Of a stretch of 64,000 nucleotides of DNA, positions 34,485 to 42,197 are shown piece after piece; the first letter of the stretch is position 1; every line of letters begins with the position of its first letter. The stretch is from NCBI RefSeq assembly GCF_030930995.1, contig NZ_CP133216.1, positions 62,001 to 126,000 of the forward strand, read 5' to 3'. A program made the position numbers and the translations under genes. This stretch comes from Thiothrix subterranea (GTDB lineage: Bacteria > Pseudomonadota > Gammaproteobacteria > Thiotrichales > Thiotrichaceae). The notes beneath the pieces are model-generated. The model was not told the DNA's origin. It did no database searches and saw nothing but the letters and a program-made list of their open reading frames with translations.

Positions 34485-37160
34485 CTAAAACCCTTCCAGC
34501 AGTTTCAGTGCATCCGCCAGATTGTCCGCCCCTTCAATCACGTTATTGTTGAACACCATCATGTAGCGGAATTCGCGCCCTGCTTCTTTTTCCCATGCTT
34601 TACCAAGTTTCAGTTTTGCGGCTGAATCGCTGTTGTCGCGGTCATCACCCTTGGTTTCCAATACAACCACTCTACCGCTTGCCATCTGGATGATGAAATC
34701 GGGGTAATGGTTGCGGCTGCCATTGATGCAAAAGCCTTTACGTGATGGGTTTTTGTGCCACCACAACACGTTATCGAGATTGGCAATGTTGTTAATCATG
34801 GTTTGTTCAAATGGCCCGATGTTCTCCTCGTGCTGGTAAAGGCTCTTGGGGATGTGTGGCGCATTTTGTTTGGGGGTGATGCTGTTAGGCAGGGTGTAAC
34901 TGGGTTGTAGGAAGATGCGTTCTAATTCCAGTTCCCGGTAAAACGCCTTGTTGATGTGACGGTCTGACAGTTCGTCCACTTTCTCCCTGATTTTGCGCAT
35001 ATAGGTTGCGTCATGTTCCAGCGCATCCACGATTTGCTCTTGGGTGAAGTCATCGACAATACGCCGGATGTAGTTTTTTATCTCCGGTTCAGTGATCGGG
35101 TAGAGGTTGCCAATGCCCTTCGCCAACAGACCGCTTAAATCCCGTTTTTGGGAGGCAATCGGGTTTTTCAGGATCATTTCATAAAGGGTCGCCCGTTTCC
35201 TCTGGTCGATTTTCAGGTAAGTCGCCTGATAGTCGGGGTTGTCATCTTTGCCAACATTTTTAAGGTCAATGCGGTAAATCTGCTCGTCCACGGCTTCAAA
35301 GTTGATGGCGGTTTCTTGTTGGGACAAGCGGAATTCTTTCAGCAGTTCGCGCCGTTCAAAGCGTTGCAAGGCTTCTTCTTCACTGAAAAATCCCCCCGTT
35401 GGCACACGGATAAAGAATTGGGGGAGCTGTAGCTTGCTTGCCTGTTCCTGCCAGCGTTCTTGCATCTTTTGGCGGTTCATGTGCTTTTCCTGTTCTTCGG
35501 GTACGGGATCAGGGTCTTTATCGGCTTCCGCCTCGTAGTCACGGTTAGCCTGTTCTGCCTGTGCTTTCAGATCGTCCAGCAGCGGGTCGTTGGGCGGGGT
35601 GTCATCGCTGGAATCAGGGGTTTCGGTGTTTCCGGTGCGGGTTATCACACCCACGTTAATTTTGCCGGGGTCGATGCTGTCCCCGTCGTCATCGGTGGTG
35701 TTGGGTTGGGTGTTGTCTGGTGCTGGCGGGTTAAGGTTAAGCGGCAGCGTTCCACCTGTCAGGTTCAATGATGGCGCAGGTTCGGGCTGTTTGGGTTCTG
35801 CTGTCCGAAAGTCCCGCTGTGAGAATCCGGCACGGTTCAGGGCTTTAACGATGTTTTGCAACGTATCCATGAAACGGCTGGAAGCGGTGAAAACGTAACT
35901 CAGATTAAGCAGGTCATGGGTATGGGTTTGGACATAAGGCATCCTCAACACCCGCCCTAAAATTTGTTCCACGTCCACCGGGGCGGACTTGTCAGCCAGT
36001 GACGCGAGGATATAGGCAAACGGACAATCCCAACCCTCTTTCAGGGCGTTGACGGTGATGATGTAGCGCACCGGGCAATCACGGCTTAACAGGTCGGTGT
36101 CTTTCAGTTCGTTGATTTGCGCTGTTTTGATTTTGATTTGCTCCCTCGGAATCTTGAGGGCTAACAGGTCATCACGCAGTTTTTCAAAGGTGGTGTTGTC
36201 GTCAGCAGTGCGGGGTTGTGCCTGGAACAACACGATGGGGCGGATGTATTTGCCGCCGTCTTTTTCTTGCTGGATGGCGAGGTGTTCCAGTTCACGCCGC
36301 ATCTTGATAGCACTTTCGATCACGCGGTTTTTGTTGGGCTGGTTGCTCACGATCACGGGCAACTTAACCATGTGCTGCTTCTTCAACTGCATGGCATCCA
36401 CGTAGCTGATGATATTGCTATTTTTACGCGGTGTGGCGGTCAGATCGAGGATGAAGGCGGGGTTGAGGTTGCCCAGCATTTCCACGGAAAGGGCAGATTC
36501 GGCGTTGTGGCTTTCATCTACCACCACCAACGGGCGCAACTGGCGCAGCACGTTGATGAGGGAATCCGGGGCGTGTTCTGGTAGCAGGCAATCCGCATCG
36601 TTCCAAGTGGCTTGCAGGAAGTTAGCAAGGTAGCCGTTTTCTTGGTAAATCTTGCGGTCGTCTTTATTGCGGGCGCGGAAACTGTCGAAGCTCATCACCA
36701 CGATAGAGAGCTGACCCCGCGTGGTGTCAGCAGAGAAATTGGCGGCAGTGAGCAGGTCTTGTTTTTGGTAAACCGCTACCCTGCCATTGAATAGCCGATT
36801 CAGGCGTTGGCGGTAGGGGTGTTGTGGGTCATCCAGTTGGCGGTAGGTTTGCTCCAAGATGGTGAGTGATGGCACGAGCCAGACAACCAATTGTGGGCGT
36901 TGTGGGTCAACCCGTTGGATTGCGCCAAAGATGGGGGCAAGCGCATTCACCGCAATAAAGGTTTTGCCGCCAGCCGTGGGGACTTTAACGCAAACGTGCG
37001 GCACACCCTTGACGTTGTTCTGATAAGCAGGCATTCCGGTTGCGCCCTGCTCTGCCCAGTATTCGCGGAAGGCAACTCTCAAATCCGGGTGTTGTTCCAG
37101 CGTTGCCAGAAAGGTGTTGAGGTTCTCAATGACCGTTTCTTGGTACTTTTTCAGTTCCAT
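34485..37160 (-). CDS. res: Type III restriction endonuclease Res subunit
   Basis: 891 aa. An SF2 helicase with Walker A PTAGGKT at residues 61-67 and motif II VVVDESHNAESAL, followed by motif VI region EQILGRVLRMP. A PD-(D/E)XK nuclease lies at the C-terminus (YPDFIIQMASGRVVVLETKG, about 830-850). Together with Mod, Res translocates or slides from unmethylated sites and cuts. Full length with no visible lesion. The acidic Pro-rich spacer (about 485-565) is unusual but not disabling. If mod is OFF this nuclease should be inactive, since Res needs Mod to recognise DNA. Confidence 0.92.
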   Translation of the reverse strand: MELKKYQETVIENLNTFLATLEQHPDLRVAFREYWAEQGATGMPAYQNNVKGVPHVCVKVPTAGGKTFIAVNALAPIFGAIQRVDPQRPQLVVWLVPSLTILEQTYRQLDDPQHPYRQRLNRLFNGRVAVYQKQDLLTAANFSADTTRGQLSIVVMSFDSFRARNKDDRKIYQENGYLANFLQATWNDADCLLPEHAPDSLINVLRQLRPLVVVDESHNAESALSVEMLGNLNPAFILDLTATPRKNSNIISYVDAMQLKKQHMVKLPVIVSNQPNKNRVIESAIKMRRELEHLAIQQEKDGGKYIRPIVLFQAQPRTADDNTTFEKLRDDLLALKIPREQIKIKTAQINELKDTDLLSRDCPVRYIITVNALKEGWDCPFAYILASLADKSAPVDVEQILGRVLRMPYVQTHTHDLLNLSYVFTASSRFMDTLQNIVKALNRAGFSQRDFRTAEPKQPEPAPSLNLTGGTLPLNLNPPAPDNTQPNTTDDDGDSIDPGKINVGVITRTGNTETPDSSDDTPPNDPLLDDLKAQAEQANRDYEAEADKDPDPVPEEQEKHMNRQKMQERWQEQASKLQLPQFFIRVPTGGFFSEEEALQRFERRELLKEFRLSQQETAINFEAVDEQIYRIDLKNVGKDDNPDYQATYLKIDQRKRATLYEMILKNPIASQKRDLSGLLAKGIGNLYPITEPEIKNYIRRIVDDFTQEQIVDALEHDATYMRKIREKVDELSDRHINKAFYRELELERIFLQPSYTLPNSITPKQNAPHIPKSLYQHEENIGPFEQTMINNIANLDNVLWWHKNPSRKGFCINGSRNHYPDFIIQMASGRVVVLETKGDDRDNSDSAAKLKLGKAWEKEAGREFRYMMVFNNNVIEGADNLADALKLLEGF

Positions 37161-37169
37161 GTTGCCCCC

Positions 37170-38889
37170 TTACAAGCGTGTGATGTCACGCGGAATTTTT
37201 TTGAATACCAGCCCGTGACGTTGCAGGAATTCTGGTGACAACAGGCAGGCATCGGCATACACCACCACCAGCGCGGGACGTTTGCCGCCAAATTGGAGGC
37301 TTCCCAGAAAATCCATGTCTAGCAGCGTGGCGCGGTCGGGTTCGTAGTGGAATAGCCATGCAGCATCCGGCGTTTGCCCCAGTAGGTAGGGTGAAACGGG
37401 GTTATCCGTGGTGGTGCGTGATTCTTGGGGGATGTTTTCGGTATACGCTACGTAGTCGCGGATCACTTGTACCCCGACGGCTTCATTGAGGTTGTCATCG
37501 GGCAGGAAGAGCGGTTCGCCTACGGTGTAGTAGCTGAAAGCACCGCCTAGCCCTGCGGTTGCCTTGTTGCCTTCCCCGTAACCTGCCATGACACGGCGCA
37601 CACGCTCGGCGGTGATGGTTTCGGCGTAGTCCATCATTTCACAAAGGATAAAGCGGCGGTTGCCACCGTCTTGGGCGTTGAGTTTCAACACTGCATGGGC
37701 AGTTGTGCCACTCCCCGCGAAGGAGTCCAGCACCAGCGCATCTTTCCCCGTCGCAATCTGCAATATCCGTTCAATTAAAGTGCTTGGCTTCGGGGTAACA
37801 AAGTCATCTATTCCATTGCCTTCCGCCATGATTGCACGAATTTCTTTTTTTGCTGCATCGGTATGCCCACAAAACTCATGCGTCCACCATGTTTGAGGAA
37901 CTACACCACCTGCATTTTTTAACGAGTCACGATAACGTTTGAATGATGGCGTTTTACCTATTCCCTCTTTTCCCCAATAAATAAGATTATCCTGAATATT
38001 TTGAGCATGTCTTTCCTGTGAATAACGCCAAACTGCGTTGCGTTTAGGCCAGATTTCCTCACCTGTATTTGGTTGCATAATCGGGTAATAGAGGTTTGGA
38101 CGCTCATCGGCAGATTTGTTGCAAGTGTAATCACTTGTTCTAAAAATACCATTTGTATCCTCAAGTCGATACTGTCGATCTTTGTCTTCAGTTCTTGGAA
38201 GTAGCAAGCGTTCCCAATTAGCTGTCTTTCTGAAAACAAAAATATGGTCGTGCATTGGTGCAATACTTTTGTGGTCGTTGGCAACAGCATATTTTTTCTG
38301 CCAAAGAATATTTGCAACGAAATTAGTTGCGCCGAAAATCTCATCCATGATTAGGCGCAAATTAGCGGCTTCGTTGTCGTCGATGGAGATGAAAATCACG
38401 CCGTCTTTAGCAAGCAGGCGGTGAAGGAGTTTTAGGCGCGGGTACATCATACACAGCCACTTGTCATGGCGGGTGAGGTCTTCGCCTTCTTTGCCGACCA
38501 CTTGCCCCAGCCATTTCTTGATGCGCGGATCGTTCACTGCATCGTTGTAGACCCAACCTTCGTTGCCCGTGTTGTACGGCGGGTCAATGTAGATGCAGTT
38601 CACCCGTCCCTCAAATTCGGGCAGCAGGCTTTTTAACGCTTCGAGGTTGTCACCGTGGATGATGCGGTTATCATGGCTGTTGGCTGTTGGCTGTTGGCTG
38701 TTGGCTGTTGGCTGTTGGCTGTTGGCTGTTGGCTGTTGGCTGTTGGCTGTTGGCTGTTGGCTGTTGGCTGTTGGCTGTTGGCTGTTGGCTGTTGGCTATG
38801 TAAGTGTATTCGTGCCGCAGTACCCGCAGCGGTACATCGTGGTGATGGTTGACGACTTTATCTTTGCCTGTCCAAGTCAGGGTGGGCAT
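37170..38889 (-). CDS. mod: Type III DNA methyltransferase Mod, phase-variable (7-bp repeats, out of frame here)
   Basis: The true start is ATG at 38889 (MPTLTWTGKDKVVNHHHDVP), the standard type III Mod N-terminus. After EYTYIA the gene enters 17 copies of a 7-bp repeat read as repeats of NSQQPTA. With 17 copies the frame then hits TGA at 38673-38671. With 16 or 19 copies it would join directly to HDNRIIHGDNLEALKSLLPE and the rest of the enzyme: DPPYNTGNEGWVYND, then FAGSGTTAHAVLKL, the beta-class order of an N6-adenine methyltransferase. The ON form with 16 repeats would be 570 aa. It lies 9 nt from res. Phase variation of Mod would switch restriction and any genes controlled by methylation. 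Confidence 0.9.
38675..38797. repeat. Heptanucleotide tandem repeat (GGCTGTT)17 within mod
   Basis: 17 perfect copies of GGCTGTT (38675-38793) plus a partial GGCT on the plus strand; AACAGCC on the coding strand. Because 7 is not a multiple of 3, each gain or loss shifts the mod frame. No frame of the repeat contains a stop, so all three frames read the same heptapeptide. Expected ON at 16 or 19 copies, OFF at 17 or 18. Confidence 0.95.
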
Positions 38890-38961
38890 GAAGGCTGTTC
38901 CAAAAACTGAAAGCCGCAAGGATAACAGGAAAGCAGCAGCTTGGCAGTTTTGCAGGCAGTC

Positions 38962-38981
38962 GAGTTTTACATGTAAAACTC
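38962..38981. promoter_or_regulatory. Palindrome AGTTTTACATGTAAAACT, site 1
   Basis: 20-bp perfect palindrome including flanking G/C. It supplies the last codons and stop of the 38967 gene (EFYM-stop). First of eight such sites between 38.9 and 49.5 kb. Confidence 0.75.
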
Positions 38982-40127
38982 AGTCTCATCATTTCCAGTG
39001 GTGTGCAATAATTCATGAATGTTTTTGGTATAGTAATCAGCCGGAAATCCAAGCAATTCGTTGAGCAGAATATGCTCCAATATGCTTTCGGGGTTATTCG
39101 GGTGTCGCGGGTAATTCTTCATTGCCATCGGCTCCTCAAGAGCGTAGCCAACCCGCTTGATGAAAATGTTGATGCTATGGTTGAGGTCATTAAGCCGGTT
39201 TTGCTGGTATTGAGCTTTTGCATATTTTGCATGGCTGTTGATAATTCCTGCCGTTTGGCTGATGGTGTATTTCAACAATAAGGACTCCACCAGTTTCCTC
39301 AAACGCTTTTGTTGGTATTTTTCCAGCCTGCCATCATAAATCTGGTTACAGGCAAAAGATGTCGTGCTTGTGACCAATACCTGTACCGCATACTCTTCCA
39401 GCTTTTCTCTGTCCGGGCTTTCTGCTAGCAATTGTAGGTCTACCCATAACAATCGCTGAAGCTTTTCCATCTCCATACGATGGCTGCCATCACGCGAAAC
39501 ATTTGGTATGAACAATAAAGCGTTCTCGCCAGTAGTCAACAGTGTTTTTGGCAAGCCATGCGCCATTTTCTGGATCATTCCCCGCATGTTTTCGCTCAGG
39601 AGATTGGGTGAGGGAATGATTATTCGTGTATCTGCCATCTCCCTGATGACTTGTAAAGTGTACTGTTTGTCGGGTGTCAGGTGAGGAGTATCCGTATATT
39701 GGGGATTCAATATATCGCCATACTTGGATTTCGATTGCATCAAGACGAACAGGATAAGGCATTGCTCTATGGATAAGGCTTCATAACGGACAGTCTCAAT
39801 CTCAAGCATCTGCTGTGCCTGCTGCTTGATGCAGTGTTCACATTGGCAATCTCCACTCAAGTGATGATTGCATGAAGGGCAAACGACAGGAGGTGTGTAT
39901 TTTTGGTTTTTCCGTACCCTTTCCTGATAAGTGGAACTACCGCAGAATGGGCAGTCACCCTGCTTTTGGGGCGGAATCGCTTTGATGAGAAGCCTCGGAT
40001 CTTTAATCTGAATGCTATATTTATCAACAAGATCAACATTTTTCACACCATTCATGTATTCAGTGTAAAGGCTCTCGATTGCCTCTTCGGAAAGGTGTGA
40101 AGTCAGTTGGGTATAGGGTTCAGTCAT
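38967..40127 (-). CDS. Hypothetical zinc-ribbon protein
   Basis: 386 aa from ATG at 40127; a TTG 15 nt upstream is also possible. I do not recognise the family. Near residues 60-100 there are three CxxC pairs (CPFCGS; CPSCNH; CQCEHC), indicating one or two structural zinc ribbons. The N-terminal segment (LYTEYMNGVKNVDLVDKYSI) looks like a helix-turn-helix, and the remainder is helical. Zinc ribbon plus possible HTH suggests nucleic-acid binding. Its last codons are part of the palindrome at 38962-38981 and its start lies 65 nt from another copy (40192), so it is tied to that operator network. Confidence 0.6.
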   Translation of the reverse strand: MTEPYTQLTSHLSEEAIESLYTEYMNGVKNVDLVDKYSIQIKDPRLLIKAIPPQKQGDCPFCGSSTYQERVRKNQKYTPPVVCPSCNHHLSGDCQCEHCIKQQAQQMLEIETVRYEALSIEQCLILFVLMQSKSKYGDILNPQYTDTPHLTPDKQYTLQVIREMADTRIIIPSPNLLSENMRGMIQKMAHGLPKTLLTTGENALLFIPNVSRDGSHRMEMEKLQRLLWVDLQLLAESPDREKLEEYAVQVLVTSTTSFACNQIYDGRLEKYQQKRLRKLVESLLLKYTISQTAGIINSHAKYAKAQYQQNRLNDLNHSINIFIKRVGYALEEPMAMKNYPRHPNNPESILEHILLNELLGFPADYYTKNIHELLHTTGNDETEFYM

Positions 40128-40191
40128 TGGCTGCTTGTGCAAGTCTGATAATAGCTGTCAATTTTACCATCTGTTTCATGATTGGATACAA

Positions 40192-40209
40192 AGTTTTACA
40201 TGTAAAACT
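40192..40209. promoter_or_regulatory. Palindrome AGTTTTACATGTAAAACT, site 2
   Basis: Perfect 18-bp palindrome between the divergent genes at 40127 (minus) and 40463 (plus). It is followed at 40249-40262 by GTTGATAACAACTG, the same pairing of palindrome and 14-mer seen at 34385/34427. Confidence 0.75.
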
Positions 40210-40270
40210 CCCCACCCCTTGCATTCTCCCCTGCCCTCACTTATTCTCGTTGATAACAACTGAACGGGAC

Positions 40271-40411
40271 ACCTATCCCACTTCTAGGCGGACAATCCGC
40301 CGCTTTCTTGAGCGGTTTTTTTATGTCCACAATCCGGCTTTCCGGGTGTGCGTGGCATACAAGACCGCCAATGGCGGAAATAAGCGCGTCGCTTCCTAGA
40401 AGGCGATAGGT
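40271..40411 (+). ncRNA. Structured leader/possible small RNA with long-range stem and internal terminator
   Basis: The ends pair over 15 bp: ACCTATC-cca-CTTCTAGG (40271-40288) with CCTAGAAG-gc-GATAGGT (40395-40411). Nested inside are GGCGGA-CAA-TCCGCC (40287-40301), an intrinsic terminator CCGCT-TTCTTG-AGCGG with seven Ts (40300-40322) and CCGCCA-A-TGGCGG (40365-40377). The second hairpin overlaps the first terminator base pairs, so the two folds compete. It lies 52 nt upstream of the 40463 gene, so it may be an attenuator or an independent RNA. No known riboswitch family recognised. Confidence 0.5.
40300..40322 (+). terminator. Intrinsic terminator/attenuator
   Basis: 5-bp GC-rich stem CCGCT/AGCGG with a 6-nt loop followed by TTTTTTT. 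No gene ends just upstream on the plus strand, which favours attenuation of the operon that starts at 40463. Confidence 0.6.
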
Positions 40412-40462
40412 TCACCCGGTACTCTTGTTACCTAAACCTAAAACTTCTATGGAGAGCTGCGT

Positions 40463-40837
40463 ATGTCAGAAACGCTGCCTGTTTATGCCCTGCCGTCAGG
40501 CACGGGGCAGTTGCCGCATTCCGCCTTGTTGGAATGGCCTGGTCTCACGGCTGAACAAATTGCCGTGTATGTGCAGATTGCCCGTGAACTGGGCTTTTGC
40601 CTCAATACCCTCCCCCCTACCCTTACCCCGCGTCAAACGGCTGTTGTGCTGGATGTGTCTGAAGGCACGTTGGAGCAATGGCGTTGTGTGTCGGCGGAGT
40701 TGCGTCCCAATTGCCCGGTGTTGCCGTTCCAGAAAACGGGCAGGTCGGTGCGTTATCCGGTCTGGGAAGTGGCGAAGTTTATCCGCCTGCATACCTTTGT
40801 GCGTTCCGGCCAACGGCTGGAGGGGGTGTGTGCATGA
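40463..40837 (+). CDS. Small helix-turn-helix DNA-binding protein
   Basis: 124 aa. The C-terminal half has an excisionase/MerR-like HTH (LTPRQTAVVLDVSEGTLEQW, about 54-73) followed by a wing-like segment (GRSVRYPVWEVAKFIRL). The N-terminus is a short helical region. It overlaps the next gene by 4 nt (ATGA), so it is co-translated with the O-like replication protein. Probably a regulator or accessory replication factor of the second replicon; the exact role is unknown. Confidence 0.7.
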   Translation: MSETLPVYALPSGTGQLPHSALLEWPGLTAEQIAVYVQIARELGFCLNTLPPTLTPRQTAVVLDVSEGTLEQWRCVSAELRPNCPVLPFQKTGRSVRYPVWEVAKFIRLHTFVRSGQRLEGVCA

Positions 40838-41889
40838 ATTCATTAGTCACCATTCTGGATGCCGCACTTGCTGCTGATCTGGGCAAACGCCAATGGGCAA
40901 TGTTTGTCGCTGTACTGCGCCAGACACTGGGCTACCGCAAGGTATCTGATGACCTGTCGTCCGGGCGGTTGTCACAGTTGACGGGAATACAGCGCAATCA
41001 TATCTGGCAGGCCAAACAGGAGTTGGTGGATATGGGCTTGCTGGTCAGTGTGCCGGGGAAGTTTGGGGAGGTGCTGGGGTTTGCAGTTTTACATGAAAAA
41101 CTTTCAGGTGTATCTGCTACACATTCCGGCTTACCCGTTCGCCCCGTGCCATCTGCTACAGATTCCGGCTTACCGGATAGGGTAGTGCAGGAAGTTTTAC
41201 ATGAAAAACTCACCCCTGCGGTTACTACCGCTATTCCGCCTGATTTGGGCGTGCCAGCGTCCCAATTTAGGCCGGAAACCGTCCCAAAACAGGACACATC
41301 ACTAAGTAACCATACACAAAGCAACCACAACAACAGTAAACCACCCTTGCCTGCCGTGTCTGGCATTCTGTTGGGTGAGGCTGGTATAGGGTTATCTGCT
41401 ACAGATTCCGGGTTGTGCCGCCCGTCTGTTTTTTCTTGCCGTTCATCTGCTACAGATTCCGGGTGTGCCAGATTGCCTGCTTTGGCGGGGGAACTGGAGT
41501 GGCCTGCGGGTCTGGATGCGGGAATGCGTCAGGACATGGCGGGGTTGTTGTGTGGCCTTGCGGTGCAGACGGCTCAATCGGTGCTGGATGTGCTGGCGAT
41601 GGGGCTGGAGGCCGGGAAGGTACGCAAGCCCTTGGCTTACCTGCGGGTATTGGTGCGTTCAGCCCACAACGGGGAACTGGTGGTTGCAGAAGCACAGGCA
41701 TGGCGTGAAAAACGCTCGCGTGAACGTGCCATACAGGTTCCAACATCGGTGTTTGAACGTGCCGGGGAATTGGCATGGATACAGCAGCTTGCCGATTTGC
41801 AGGGGCTTCCTGTGGATGTGGTGGCTTCCCAGCTAGGTGTGAAGGTGCGGCATCCCACGGGATCACACTGGCAGTCGCAGGGAGGATAG
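40834..41889 (+). CDS. Phage-O-like replication protein with origin boxes inside its gene
   Basis: 351 aa. The N-terminal winged helix (RQWAMFVAVLRQTLGYRKVS, then LSQLTGIQRNHIWQAKQELV; about 20-70) resembles the origin-binding domain of phage replication protein O. The middle (about 84-215) is low complexity and consists of peptide repeats VLHEKL (2 copies) and SATDSGL (3 to 4 copies). These are simply translations of DNA boxes: two GTTTTACATG-type palindromes and four TGCTACAGATTCCGG iterons. The C-terminal domain (about 220-351) is helical and presumably contacts other replication proteins. Placing origin boxes inside the O gene is exactly the lambda arrangement. Confidence 0.75.
   Translation: MNSLVTILDAALAADLGKRQWAMFVAVLRQTLGYRKVSDDLSSGRLSQLTGIQRNHIWQAKQELVDMGLLVSVPGKFGEVLGFAVLHEKLSGVSATHSGLPVRPVPSATDSGLPDRVVQEVLHEKLTPAVTTAIPPDLGVPASQFRPETVPKQDTSLSNHTQSNHNNSKPPLPAVSGILLGEAGIGLSATDSGLCRPSVFSCRSSATDSGCARLPALAGELEWPAGLDAGMRQDMAGLLCGLAVQTAQSVLDVLAMGLEAGKVRKPLAYLRVLVRSAHNGELVVAEAQAWREKRSRERAIQVPTSVFERAGELAWIQQLADLQGLPVDVVASQLGVKVRHPTGSHWQSQGG
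41085..41102. promoter_or_regulatory. Palindrome AGTTTTACATGAAAAACT, site 3 (intragenic)
   Basis: One mismatch from the 18-bp consensus, within the O-like gene, encoding VLHEKL. Confidence 0.65.
41115..41462 (+). repeat. Four replicon 2 iteron-like boxes inside the O-like gene
   Basis: TGCTACAGATTCCGG occurs at 41154-41168, 41397-41411 and 41448-41462, and with one mismatch at 41115-41129. It is the exact complement of the core of the iterons at 48905-49005. Between the second and third boxes, about 41266-41345 is relatively A-rich (ACCATACACAAAGCAACCAC...). The arrangement resembles an embedded origin. Confidence 0.85.
41193..41210. promoter_or_regulatory. Palindrome AGTTTTACATGAAAAACT, site 4 (intragenic)
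   Basis: Second one-mismatch copy within the O-like gene, 108 bp from the first, again encoding VLHEKL. Confidence 0.65.
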
Positions 41890-41893
41890 ACGC

Positions 41894-42184
41894 ATGACTG
41901 AGACAAGTGCAATGCCCTCCCCTGCCCTCGATCAGCCTCCCATCCCGGTACGTGCCGTGCTGCGTTTTGTGCTGGGGCTTTGGGATGGTTTGGTTTGGCT
42001 GCTGTTGGTGGCTTTGCCCGGTGTGTGGCAGAGCCTGAACCTTGCCGGGTTTGCCCTGCACTTTCCCTACGTGCTGATTGGTCTGGTGATCCTGGGTGGT
42101 GTGTATTACGCCATCCGTGCTTGGGCTGACGGGCATCTGTTGTGGTTCAGTGCAGTGCTGTTCCTGTTGGGTACATGGATGTAA
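41894..42184 (+). CDS. Small membrane protein, unknown function
   Basis: 96 aa with about three hydrophobic helices (VLGLWDGLVWLLLVALPGVW; LHFPYVLIGLVILGGVYYAI; HLLWFSAVLFLLGTWM) and a short polar N-terminus. It starts 4 nt after the O-like gene stop and ends 13 nt before the next gene, so it belongs to the same operon. Family not recognised. Confidence 0.7.
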   Translation: MTETSAMPSPALDQPPIPVRAVLRFVLGLWDGLVWLLLVALPGVWQSLNLAGFALHFPYVLIGLVILGGVYYAIRAWADGHLLWFSAVLFLLGTWM

Positions 42185-42197
42185 CAAGGAGTTTGTG

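Noticed and set aside
37170-38603. Independent methyltransferase starting at GTG 38603
   Set aside because: It would lack the conserved HGDNLEALKSLLPEFEGRV segment and the Mod N-terminus that lie upstream in register apart from the repeat; a low-level internal start cannot be excluded.
38593-38910. Plus-strand frames through the heptanucleotide repeat (LLAVGCWLLAVGCW...)
   Set aside because: All frames of the repeat are open by construction; only the minus strand joins to a recognisable protein (Mod).
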